This document shows, one piece after another, positions 18,715 to 26,639 of a stretch of DNA of 64,000 nt (position 1 is the stretch's first letter; every line of letters begins with the position of its first letter). This stretch comes from Sphingomonas yunnanensis (GTDB lineage Bacteria > Pseudomonadota > Alphaproteobacteria > Sphingomonadales > Sphingomonadaceae). Under the pieces are notes generated by a model. It saw only the letters and a list, made by a program, of their open reading frames with translations. It had not been told where the DNA came from and did no database searches. The translations under genes and the position numbers were made by a program. Where the stretch lies: assembly GCF_019898765.1 (NCBI RefSeq), contig NZ_JAIOKB010000006.1, positions 1-64,000 on the forward strand. The letters run 5' to 3'.

Positions 18715-19488
18715 CTCGTCTCCTGTGCGACACGTCGTTGATGGCAGGTTAGCAGAGGCTGCGGCGTGATCGACCCGCGCGAGCCAGGTGGCGACGTGGA
18801 CCGCCACATCGCCGGGACTCTCTAGCGGCGCGAAGTGGCCGACGCCGTCAAGCAGGACCAGCGCCGCGTCCGGCAGCCCTTCCGCGAGCTCGTGCTGCAG
18901 CGCCGGCGGGCAAAGTACGTCCTGCGCGCCGCCGAGCACGAGGGCGGGCATTGTCAGTTCGGTGAGGACAGGGCGCTTGTCGCTTCGGCTGACGGCGAGC
19001 TTCTCCTGCGCCGCGTGTGTTCGCGCGTCGAAGGTGGTCGCCATGTCTTCGAGCAGCACGCGGAGACCGTCGTCATCGCCGCGATCCGAGCCGAAGGCGC
19101 GTGGCGCAAGCTCGGCGATGGCGGCTGAAGGGGGGCCGGGGTGAGGCGGCGCGTCGACCGCCCGGGCTCGCGCGTTGCTGTTCAACAACGCCAGTCCGAC
19201 GACTTGGTCAGGCGCCATCAGCGCGAGCTCGAGCGCTACCAGGCCGCCGAGCGAAAAGCCGAGAAGGGCGAAACGCGCCGGCAAGCGCGCGAGCAGCTGC
19301 CGGGCGAGGGCGATCGGATCGTCGCCATCGATCGGTGGCGTCAGCGTAAAGCGCTCGTCCAGCCGCGACAGCAAAGGAGCGAAGAGGCGTTCGTCGCACA
19401 GCGTGCCCGGCAGCAGCACGAGCGGCACAGGGGCCGTCGATGTCTGCCCCGGAGCGGGCTGCGGGATGGTTTTCACGTCGTCCTTCAT
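17572..19488 (-). CDS. Alpha/beta hydrolase read through in frame into a double SnoaL/NTF2-like protein
   Basis: One uninterrupted frame of 638 codons. Residues about 1-250 are an alpha/beta hydrolase: LVLLPGTLCDERL, nucleophile elbow GFSLGG, Asp in GGAQDVLCPP, His in GVGHFAPLESP. No stop follows. After VDHAAASANL the frame enters a protein with two SnoaL-like (NTF2-fold) halves. The ATG at 19488 has GGAGG 5 bases upstream. A second good site (AGGAGACGAG) precedes an internal ATG at 18714, so a separate downstream product is also likely. Either the hydrolase stop codon was lost or this is a genuine two-domain enzyme. It shares the divergent operator region with the cupin gene. Confidence 0.75.
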   Translation of the reverse strand: MKDDVKTIPQPAPGQTSTAPVPLVLLPGTLCDERLFAPLLSRLDERFTLTPPIDGDDPIALARQLLARLPARFALLGFSLGGLVALELALMAPDQVVGLALLNSNARARAVDAPPHPGPPSAAIAELAPRAFGSDRGDDDGLRVLLEDMATTFDARTHAAQEKLAVSRSDKRPVLTELTMPALVLGGAQDVLCPPALQHELAEGLPDAALVLLDGVGHFAPLESPGDVAVHVATWLARVDHAAASANLPSTTCRTGDEMTKAAPHDQSSQPPATDDGQQNAAVLQVERRDFTELVPTDRERVQGMRGFDPIYTDIVDYIVRCTHRIWDERDVGLIYTHYTHNCVAYTTMGTMYDRETHIRDTIQRLVEFPDRRGLAQQVIWRGNDRDGFYTSHMTHGQGRHSQYGMYGKPTGRTFLTRTVADCMILENKIYKEWIVRDNMGPVIQLGLDPHAYAQDIAVRKFEAGEPIMEVVENRRLLGQYPPETDADTSIAHSEGEAQLLRDLHHIYNKRMFGRIHELYAPNCQWHGPLMREYYGVAAVLQQTMRLIALIPDGFYVPQHICSVESEEGGTKYAIRWTLDGHHLGYGPLGAPTGHPLFVMGVSHYHIRDGKIIDEWAVYDELSMLAQIKLAALQRAAG

Positions 19489-19538
19489 GCCTCCGGAGGA
19501 GTCGTCTTGCATGCCGATCGCGAGTGGTCTAGCTATTG

Positions 19539-19552
19539 TGCATTCGGATGCA
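19539..19552. promoter_or_regulatory. Putative LacI-family operator 6
   Basis: TGCATTCGGATGCA matches 13 of 14 positions. It sits about 50 bases from each start codon in the divergent gap between the hydrolase-SnoaL-amidase unit and the cupin gene, so one site could control both. Confidence 0.78.
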
Positions 19553-19602
19553 AGACGTTTTCCATAGCGGCGGAGATGGATGTGAACTGGACTGAGGACG
19601 CC

Positions 19603-20595
19603 ATGAAGGCTCGCCTGGTGCGCTATGCCGATCTGGTGCCGTGCCGAACCGCGTTCATCGACACCCGTACGCCGGGATCGACCGAGAAGGAGAACTTCAC
19701 GATCATCGGCGCGGGCGTCTCGGAGAGCACCGACCAGCACGTTCACATCACGGAGCGCCACGGCTTTAACATCGGTGCCGCGCGTCAGCCGTTCGGCTGC
19801 GTCAACTCGCAGCACAGTCATGACACCGCTGAGGTGTTCGTCGTCCACTCCGGTCGCTGGCGCTTGCCGTTTGGACCCAACAAGGAGGACGGATCCATCG
19901 AGATCGGTCCGGGCGACGTGGCTTCGGTGCCGATCCACATGTTTCGAGGTTTCGAGAAGCTCGACGAGGGGGTCGGCTTCCTCTTCACGGTGCTGGGCGA
20001 GGATGATCCTGGGAAGGTCACTTGGGCGCCGGCGGTGTTCGAGGCGGCGTCGGACCATGGTCTCAAGCTGGCGAAGGGAGGGCGATTGATCGACACGTCG
20101 CGCGGCGAGTACACCTTGGAGGACGTGGAGCTGGCCGAGGCGACAGGAGCCGAGGCCGCGTCTGAACTGAAAACCCCACCGATGGAGAAGATGCTCCAAT
20201 GTGTGGCCGCCGCGGAGGACATGATCGCTAATCCTCGCTCGCCGCTGGCAAGCGAGGGAATAGAGGAAGCCGGTGTGATCACCCCGATGGCGACCGGCGA
20301 CGGTTTTCCGGAAGGTCCGATCGCGGGCTGGTGGCCACACGGCTTCAATCTGCGCCGGCTGACGATGACGACGGGCGCCTATGTACCGCTACACGCCAGG
20401 TCCGAGGTCGAGGTCCTGTTCGTGCACGAGGGCACGCTGGAGGTCAGCTGGGATCAGGGCGCCATCATCATGGGTGCGGGCGACACGCTCAGCGTACCTG
20501 TCGGTTTGCCGCATGGTTTTCGCAACACAGCATCGGTCGATATGAAAGCGTTCGTCGTCCGCGGCGGAGACTCGCCGGGCATGCCAATCTTCTGA
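19603..20595 (+). CDS. Two-domain cupin protein
   Basis: 330 residues from ATG 19603 (MKARLVRYAD, preceded by TGAGGAC); ATG 19576 in the same frame would add nine residues. The first cupin half has QHSHDTAEVFVVHSG and GDVASVPIHMFRGFE. The second has VPLHARSEVEVLFVHEG and GDTLSVPVGLPHGFRN. Each resembles the paired cupin motifs. The His/Glu metal pattern is better in the first half than in the second. Bicupins include dioxygenases, isomerases and lyases; the reaction here is unknown. It is transcribed alone and is the last gene of the island. Confidence 0.82.
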   Translation: MKARLVRYADLVPCRTAFIDTRTPGSTEKENFTIIGAGVSESTDQHVHITERHGFNIGAARQPFGCVNSQHSHDTAEVFVVHSGRWRLPFGPNKEDGSIEIGPGDVASVPIHMFRGFEKLDEGVGFLFTVLGEDDPGKVTWAPAVFEAASDHGLKLAKGGRLIDTSRGEYTLEDVELAEATGAEAASELKTPPMEKMLQCVAAAEDMIANPRSPLASEGIEEAGVITPMATGDGFPEGPIAGWWPHGFNLRRLTMTTGAYVPLHARSEVEVLFVHEGTLEVSWDQGAIIMGAGDTLSVPVGLPHGFRNTASVDMKAFVVRGGDSPGMPIF

Positions 20596-21119
20596 AAGGC
20601 ACCACACGCCCTCGTCCAACCGACACATGAGCCTCAGTCTCGACCGAAAGCTATGAAGAACTGGGAAAGCTGCCGCGTATTTACCAGGCCAGCTGCGCAG
20701 AGATGAACGGATGGCCGAAGTTGGGCTGCGGGCAGGGCGCTGGGAATGACTGCTTTTGGGTCGCTAGCGTCTGCGAACGAGGTCTGCGCCTGGACGGGAG
20801 CGCAAGAAGCCTGCCTTCGATCATTGCCGACCGACGGCCGGGCGCAACTCCTAAGGCGCTGATGGCAGCTATGAGTGTCGCCTCCGATGGTAGTCTTGAG
20901 CAACATCTCCGACTTCAATCGGACATGACATTCCCGTTAACCAAGCAATGGCTGCGGCTTGTCATGGCTCCTGTCAGGAGGATGCCTTGACCCATTGCCA
21001 TCGACAGCGTGTCGTTTTCAAGCAAAGCTTAATGTTAACTGCTTGTCTAGCAACCGCAGCGCACGGCGGCGGGGTCGGGGCGGGCGTCCACTTGTGCACC
21101 CGCCCCAACCGAGGCATCG
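20596..21119. other. Intergenic stretch holding repeat copy B
   Basis: No convincing gene. It contains dispersed-repeat copy B (20701-20765). Its right part may include the lost N-terminal signal region of the following lipoprotein remnant: a TACLATAA-like lipobox can be read near 21032 in another frame. Confidence 0.5.
20701..20765 (+). repeat. Dispersed intergenic repeat, copy B
   Basis: Good copy: AGATGAACGGATGGCCGAAG at the left, GGGCAGGGCGCTGGGAATGA in the middle, CTTTTGGGTCG at the right. About 20 bases upstream also match other copies (CCAGGCCAGCTGCGCAG). It lies immediately outside the last gene of the catabolic island. Confidence 0.8.
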
Positions 21120-22021
21120 GTGCCCGCGCCAACCCCGCCGCCGACGCCAGCGCCGACTCCGAAAGCGCTCAGCTTCACCACGGTCGAGGTTGGTGTCGAC
21201 ACCGACGCGTCGGGCGTGCTTCAGATGTCGATCCCCGCGGGAAGCTCCTCCCCCGTCACCGTGTCGGATCCGCACGCGCCGGCAGCTAGACGCTTCGAAG
21301 ACCTTCGCCTGGATGGAAACGAAACGATCAGGGCGAGTGGCTTCGGCTCGCACAGTTGCATCAGCATTTCAGCGTCGCCAGCGACCTTTCAGGCATCCTC
21401 CGTTCTGCGATTCACGCAGTTGGGGACGCTACCGCGACAGATGCCGGTGTTCATGTGGGCGTCGCCGAGTGACTCCGAGCCGCTCACTATGCCACTCGAA
21501 GAAACCGTCGAAAAGCTCCCGGGCACCAGCGCCACCGGTATGCTGCCCAAGCACGCCCGCCTGCTGGAGGTTGGCAGCCCAAACTTCCGCGGCATACGCG
21601 TCTTCGGTTCGAATACGCTGACGAGCTCCGTCCCGCAGAAGGGAAGCGCACGTTACGTTGGTGAGCTATTCGGCACGGTGTACCCGACTGGCGAGGCGTC
21701 GAGCCGCTTAGTGGGTGACTGCGTCCTCAACGTCTCCTTCGATGGCGCGCAGCCATACGTGACCGGGCTGGTCAAACTGTCGCGATATGAACGGTCGATC
21801 ATCGTGGGACCGTGCTGACGATCGACTTCGTTGCAGACATCGTCCGCGGCAAGTTGGTCACACGCTCGATCCAGGTGACTGGCACCGGGAACATGATTCA
21901 GTACGGGGCGGTCGCCGGCGGCTTGTATGGCGACGATGCGAGCGAGCTCGGCTTCACGATGTCGGCTCGCGGTCCGAGCGGTATCCTGATCGGAGGCGCG
22001 ATCCTTGGCATTGGACACTAG
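21120..22021 (+). pseudogene. Frameshifted TbpB-like beta-barrel lipoprotein remnant
   Basis: Two adjacent frames together resemble a transferrin-binding-protein-like solute-binding lipoprotein. Frame one (to about 21818) has a Pro/Thr linker (TPPPTPAPTP) and beta strands. Frame two (from about 21812) continues with LTIDFVADIVRGKLV and a C-terminal GGLYGDDASELGF pattern, ending at 22021. The join falls near 21808, where a single-base change would restore one frame. The N-terminus lacks an intact signal peptide and lipobox in frame. Intact homologs are surface or periplasmic lipoproteins of about 250-350 residues. A sequencing error cannot be excluded. Confidence 0.6.
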
Positions 22022-22184
22022 AATAACTGAATGCGTCGCCTCGGAACTGCGTGCGGCCACGCGCAGCGGCGCCATCGAAGCGACGTCATCCGCATGGTAC
22101 GCCTTTGGATCACGGGCCCTTTCAATATCGTCGACCCAGTCGGTCAACAGCCCCGATCCTCAACAAGCTGATCGAGATAACAGC

Positions 22185-23321
22185 TTAAGCGCGCGCGAAA
22201 AGCTGATAACCGTAGGGCCATGATCGGCGCTGATCGCGCGACAGCTTATTGTGGCGGAGCGCCGCGTCTGCCTCCTCAAGAAGGGAGTTCATCTCGCAGG
22301 CGCGGCTCGACGATCGGCTTGAACCGATGCTGGCGCCGACACTGACGACCTTTCCGTTGATCCGGTAAGGAGCGCTCAGCCAACGAACGATGTCATCGGC
22401 CCGTTCGGCGACCACCGTCGACGATGAGGCATCGACTTGCATGACGACGAACTCGTCTCCACCGAGACGCGCGACAGCGTCACCGCGTTGCGCAGAGGCG
22501 GTCAGGCGTTCTCCAACGGCACAGAGGAGCGCGTCGCCCGCAGCATGGCCGAGTTGATCGTTGATCTGCTTGAAGCCGTCGAGATCGAGGTAGTGCAGCG
22601 CATAGCTGCCCGCGGACGGACCGGCGCGATTAAAGCCTGCGATCGCTTCTGCGAGCGCGAAGCGGTTCATCAAGCCGGTCAGGTGGTCGCGCCGCGCGAG
22701 CGCTGCGAAGGCAGAACTTGTGGCTGACTGCCGCTCCTGTGCAAGGTGGCGCTTCGTGAGGCTGCGAAGCCCGCCAGTCAGCAGCGCGATGAGGCATAGC
22801 GCCGCGACCGCATGGTCGGGCTCCGCCCGGAAGGCCAAGGCAAGGACGGGTGGCAGGACACCCAAGAGGACGCTTCCACCGGCGATCAGCGGCCGTAAGG
22901 CCGTGGTGGCTACGGCGCCTGCGGCATAGCCTACGACGAGGATCGCGACTGGCAGGTGAAGCGATGGGATGGGCAGCATCAGCGCGCGCGCCGCGAAGCA
23001 GCCGAACAGCACGGCGAAGGCGAGGTAGGACGCGCCAAACCGTCGCTCAAGCTCGCGCGCGTCAGCCCTCGACAGGGCCGCTGCGGCGCAGCGCGCTCGG
23101 CCACGGTAGAGGAGCCGTAGCCGCCAGCCGCTGGCTGCCACGCCGAGGCCAAGGAGCAGCGACGCGGCGCCATCGCGCGAGCGCAACGACACAAGCGTGG
23201 CCACCAGCAAAAAGAGCGCGCTCATGATGGTCGCGGGCATTCTTGTCGCGAACAGGCTAGCGACCCGCTCGACATAGGAGTCTTCGTGTTGAGGCGCGTG
23301 GTCTAGGAGCGGCGAAGGCAT
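22185..23321 (-). CDS. Membrane-bound diguanylate cyclase (GGDEF)
   Basis: 378 residues. Several hydrophobic segments fall within about residues 30-190, followed by a GGDEF domain: RRDHLTGLMNRFAL, LDLDGFKQINDQLGHAAGD and ARLGGDEFVVMQ. The catalytic GGDEF is intact, so it should make cyclic di-GMP from two GTP. The usual RxxD inhibitory site before it is not conserved (Gln at the Arg position). No EAL domain follows. The N-terminal membrane part would be the sensor. It is transcribed toward the lipoprotein remnant and divergently from a second GGDEF gene. Confidence 0.88.
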   Translation of the reverse strand: MPSPLLDHAPQHEDSYVERVASLFATRMPATIMSALFLLVATLVSLRSRDGAASLLLGLGVAASGWRLRLLYRGRARCAAAALSRADARELERRFGASYLAFAVLFGCFAARALMLPIPSLHLPVAILVVGYAAGAVATTALRPLIAGGSVLLGVLPPVLALAFRAEPDHAVAALCLIALLTGGLRSLTKRHLAQERQSATSSAFAALARRDHLTGLMNRFALAEAIAGFNRAGPSAGSYALHYLDLDGFKQINDQLGHAAGDALLCAVGERLTASAQRGDAVARLGGDEFVVMQVDASSSTVVAERADDIVRWLSAPYRINGKVVSVGASIGSSRSSSRACEMNSLLEEADAALRHNKLSRDQRRSWPYGYQLFARA

Positions 23322-23532
23322 ATCGCGCTCGACCTTGACCGCGACAGATTAAGATCGTGAGAAGCTGGACTACCTCGCGAATGGTGCGCTAACACCCCGC
23401 TCGCCAACCTGGGCGCGGCAATGCGCGGCGTTCTCCTACAAAGGCCGTATCGCCGGCACTCGTGCTCACAGGCGATAAGTCGCGTTAACGCCTTACCGGC
23501 AACTCGCCTGGTCGGCGGCAGCCGGCCTCACC

Positions 23533-24360
23533 ATGCTGGGTACGATGCTCGTTATGGGCGTCGGCCACAGGCGAACGCTATCGCGTGTCGCAGATACAGA
23601 TCCGCTCACCGGCTTGCTGAACCGTCGATGCCTGACCGGTCGCGAGCGGAACCTGCTTTCCAGAGAAGGTTTTGGCACCGCTTTCACAGTGGCTCTGCTC
23701 GACGTGGACCATTTCAAGGCCATAAACGACAGGTACGGTCACAACGTCGGCGACGAGGTGCTCAAGCACTTCGCCGCGCTGCTCGCCGCCAGCGCCGGCA
23801 AGGACGACGTGGTTGCACGGTGGGGAGGCGAGGAGTTCGTCATGGTCTCCCGGCATCGGTCTGCAGCCCACGCGATGAAAGTTCTCGAGGGAGTCCGCGG
23901 CAGGCTTCCGCAGGAGGTCGAGGCCAAGGGGGCGGGGATCCAGGTGCGCTCCAGCGCGGGTGTCACGTCCTCGCCTCAAGGAGAGCCGCTTCATACGGCG
24001 ATCGCGAGGGCAGATCGGGCGCTGTACAGGGCCAAGGAGCTGGGACGAGACAGGTTCGAGATCGAGGACGTGACCGCACCGACGTCGCCGGAGGGCCCGC
24101 CAGCGAGGATCGGCCTCGCACTGACCAACGCGAGTGTCGAAGAAACGAGGGAGACAGATACGCGCGCGCGCAAATCTCCATGGCCCGGCCGGCTCACCTG
24201 CTCAACGTCGCCAACTGTTCTGCGAGGCGAGCTGCAAGCAGCCATTCCGCTTACCTGCCAAATCAGCCCGGCCGGACAGCTGCGCGCAACGCCCGAAAGG
24301 CTCGAGCGGCGAGGTGAACGAGCGGCCGGAGTTGGGAAGCGGGGAGGGGCGCCTGAGTGA
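23533..24360 (+). CDS. GGDEF-domain protein, N-terminally truncated, tail reads into a repeat
   Basis: 275 residues. The GGDEF domain covers about 20-180: TDPLTGLLNRRCL, LLDVDHFKAINDRYGHNVGD, and the active-site WGGEEFVMV. The RxxD site is not evident. The frame upstream of the ATG (LAWSAAAGL) looks like the end of a membrane segment before a stop, so a sensor region was probably lost. The last ~90 residues are not family-like. They read into dispersed repeat copy D, so the original C-terminus has been replaced. Diguanylate cyclase activity is plausible but membrane sensing is lost. Confidence 0.72.
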   Translation: MLGTMLVMGVGHRRTLSRVADTDPLTGLLNRRCLTGRERNLLSREGFGTAFTVALLDVDHFKAINDRYGHNVGDEVLKHFAALLAASAGKDDVVARWGGEEFVMVSRHRSAAHAMKVLEGVRGRLPQEVEAKGAGIQVRSSAGVTSSPQGEPLHTAIARADRALYRAKELGRDRFEIEDVTAPTSPEGPPARIGLALTNASVEETRETDTRARKSPWPGRLTCSTSPTVLRGELQAAIPLTCQISPAGQLRATPERLERRGERAAGVGKRGGAPE

Positions 24361-24375
24361 CCGACTATGGGTCAC
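24313..24375 (+). repeat. Dispersed intergenic repeat, copy D
   Basis: GTGAACGAGCGGCCGGAGTT at the left and CTATGGGTCA at the right. About 75 bases upstream (TTACCTGCC, then GGACAGCTGCGCG) match the upstream part of copy G, showing the full unit is longer than the core. It overlaps the 3' ends of the GGDEF gene and of the convergent SDR gene. Confidence 0.78.
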
Positions 24376-25070
24376 CAAGGTAGCCGCTTGTTGAAGCGAT
24401 CGACATAGCGCAGCCCCGGCGTTCCACGGTTCGCCTCGATCATGTCCACGACCAGCGGGATGCTCTCCTCGATGGAGAGCGATGCGCCGCTGCCGCCCAT
24501 GTCCGTGCGGACCCAGCCCGGAGCGACGAGCAGCAGCGTGTGCTTGTCGCCAGCGTTCTTGGCGGCATAGCCCTTCATCAGCATGTTGAGCGCGGCCTTG
24601 CTTGACGAATAGAGCTGCCAGCCGCCGTTCGCATTCGCGATGCTGCCGAGTTCCGAGGTCATGATGGCGATTGTTCCGCCAGCAGGCACGAGGTCGCGCA
24701 GAAGCTCGGCCGCGCGGACGGGCGAGAAGGCGTTGGTCAGCATCATGTCGAGGAAATCGCGCTCGCTTGCCGTCGCAGGGGTCGCCTCGATCGCGCGCGC
24801 GATGCCGGCGTTGACGAAGAGGACGTCGAGGCGTCGGCCGTCCAAACGATCGCGCAAGGCCCGCGCGCCGTCGGCGTCGTTGATGTCGAGGTTCTCGATC
24901 TCGAGCTTGCCGGCTTGGCGTTCGGCGAGGGCGTTCAGCTCGTCCGACTGGCCGCGTGCGGTCGCGATGACGTTCCAGCCGCGGTCGAGCCATTCCTCGG
25001 CGAGCGCAAGACCCAGTCCGCGTGATGCGCCAAGGACGAGGACAGTCTGATCGGTCATGTTGTTCTCCAC
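24372..25070 (-). CDS. SDR family oxidoreductase
   Basis: 232 residues. N-terminal LVLGASRGLGLALAEEW, VNAGIA, active-site Ser in IMTSELGSI, YSSSKAALN for Tyr/Lys. It is shorter than classical SDRs and lacks the long C-terminal part. It is the third gene of a minus-strand unit behind a peroxiredoxin-like gene and another SDR. The last bases touch repeat copy D. Substrate unknown. Confidence 0.87.
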   Translation of the reverse strand: MENNMTDQTVLVLGASRGLGLALAEEWLDRGWNVIATARGQSDELNALAERQAGKLEIENLDINDADGARALRDRLDGRRLDVLFVNAGIARAIEATPATASERDFLDMMLTNAFSPVRAAELLRDLVPAGGTIAIMTSELGSIANANGGWQLYSSSKAALNMLMKGYAAKNAGDKHTLLLVAPGWVRTDMGGSGASLSIEESIPLVVDMIEANRGTPGLRYVDRFNKRLPW

Positions 25071-25084
25071 ATTAAGTGTCGCGG

Positions 25085-25801
25085 TCAGAACGCGGCCTTG
25101 CCGATCGAGGCGCCGCCGTCGACGTGGATGGTCTGGCCGGTCATGAAGCCCGCGTCCTCGGACAGGAGGAAAGCGATCGCGGCGGCGATCTCGTCGGGCT
25201 GACCGAAGCGCCCGATCGGCACGCCCGCCAGGTAGCGGCGCTCGCCGTCGCTGCCGGGCGCGTTGTTGGCGCGGAACAGCGCGGTCTCGGTCGGGCCAGG
25301 CGAGACGGCGTTGACGGTGATGCCTGTCGTCGCCAGTTCCAGTGCCCAGCTTCGGGTGAAGCTGACCAGCGCGGCTTTGGCGGCGGCATAGGCGGTGCGC
25401 TCGACCGCGCCCAGAACGGTGAGGCTGGTGATGTTGACGACGCGGCCCCAGCCGCGCGCCGTCATGCCGGGGAGCAGCGCCTGCACGGATTGGAGCGCGG
25501 AGTGAAGATTGACCTGCATGACCTCTTCAAGCGCCGGGATCTCCACCGCGCCGAGACGCTGCGGCCGGACGAGCCCGACATTGTTGACGACGCCGTCGAA
25601 GGCAAATCGGCCGACCAGATCGTCGAGCGCCTCGTCCCTCTGGCGGCCATCGGCGAGATCGACCTGGACCAGCGTGCCCGGAAAGTGCGGAGCCTCGCCA
25701 CGGGCGAGGCCAACGACCTCATGCCCGCTGCGTATCAGGCGATGCGCAAGCGCGAGGCCGATGCCCTTGCTGGCGCCGGTGATGAGGAATGTGCGGGGCA
25801 C
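25085..25801 (-). CDS. SDR family oxidoreductase
   Basis: 238 residues, classical SDR: TFLITGASKGIGLALAH, VNNVG, YAAAKAAL, and the late PGPTETALF and VDGGASIGK. It lies 14 bases upstream of the following SDR and 52 bases downstream of the peroxiredoxin-like gene, so the three probably form an operon. The divergent LysR regulator is the likely controller. Substrate unknown. Confidence 0.9.
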   Translation of the reverse strand: MPRTFLITGASKGIGLALAHRLIRSGHEVVGLARGEAPHFPGTLVQVDLADGRQRDEALDDLVGRFAFDGVVNNVGLVRPQRLGAVEIPALEEVMQVNLHSALQSVQALLPGMTARGWGRVVNITSLTVLGAVERTAYAAAKAALVSFTRSWALELATTGITVNAVSPGPTETALFRANNAPGSDGERRYLAGVPIGRFGQPDEIAAAIAFLLSEDAGFMTGQTIHVDGGASIGKAAF

Positions 25802-25853
25802 GCGAGACTCCTTGGGGGTGCCCCGGCCGCTTCGCTGGCCGGGGCATGAGGGA

Positions 25854-26528
25854 TCAGGCGACGACGCTGGTGGCGCGGCGGAGCGCCGGCAGCATGGCCT
25901 CGGGCTCGGGGCGGCGGGTATAGTCTGGGTTGACCTCGGCGTAGAGGATCGTCCCGTCCTGGCCGATCACGAAGCGACCGGGCATCGGCAGCGTCCAGCT
26001 CGGATCGCCGTTGAATGCCGGCAGGTCGTTCTTCAGCCCCTTATATAGTTCGACAAGATAGTCGGGCAGTTCGAAGCGCAGGCCGAAGGCATCCGCGACG
26101 TTGTTGTGCGTGTCCGACAGGATCGGGAAGCCGAGCGCGTTCTGGCGCACCGACTTGCGGCTGTTCACCGCTGTCTGCGGCGAGAGCGCGACCAGGCTCG
26201 CGCCAAGCTGCTCGAACGCGGGCAATTCGACCTGGAGCGCCTGCAGCTCCAAGTTGCAATAGGGGCACCAGACGCCGCGATAGAAGCTGATCACCAGCGG
26301 CCCCTTCGCCAGCAGGTCGGCGGACGAGACGGGCTGGCCTTCGGGATCGTTCAGCGTGAAGGCGGGCGCCTTGTCGCCGGCCTTGAGCGCGCGAGCTGCG
26401 GCGCCGCTCGCGATCAGCTCGGCGGTCGCGCGGCGCATCGTCTCGATGACGGAGGGCGGCACATTGTAGGGCGGCTTGCCCGCGTCGAAATCGGCTTTGA
26501 ACGCATCGAGCTTGGCTTGCAGGGTCAC
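25854..26528 (-). CDS. Peroxiredoxin-like (AhpC/TSA family) protein
   Basis: 224 residues from GTG 26528, chosen because GAGGAGAAGA lies just upstream. The redox motif is GVWCPYCNLEL, so both cysteines of a C-x-x-C are present, with FTLNDPEGQPVS before it and PDYTRRPEPEA near the C-terminus. Family members reduce peroxides using thiols. Transcribed divergently from a LysR regulator, 111 bases apart, which suggests oxidant- or electrophile-responsive control of this gene and the two SDRs. Confidence 0.87.
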   Translation of the reverse strand: MTLQAKLDAFKADFDAGKPPYNVPPSVIETMRRATAELIASGAAARALKAGDKAPAFTLNDPEGQPVSSADLLAKGPLVISFYRGVWCPYCNLELQALQVELPAFEQLGASLVALSPQTAVNSRKSVRQNALGFPILSDTHNNVADAFGLRFELPDYLVELYKGLKNDLPAFNGDPSWTLPMPGRFVIGQDGTILYAEVNPDYTRRPEPEAMLPALRRATSVVA

Positions 26529-26639
26529 GGGGTCTTCTCCTCGGGGCGGCGGCATCGCCGGGCAAGGAGGAGATGCACCGTCGCCCCTCGACAGAGCAGC
26601 CGCGTCGAAGCGATAACGCTCATTCCAAGGAGGAATGAG

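Noticed and set aside
22185..23321. GGDEF protein as a degenerate, inactive cyclase
   Set aside because: The GGDEF active site is intact; only the inhibitory RxxD site is missing.
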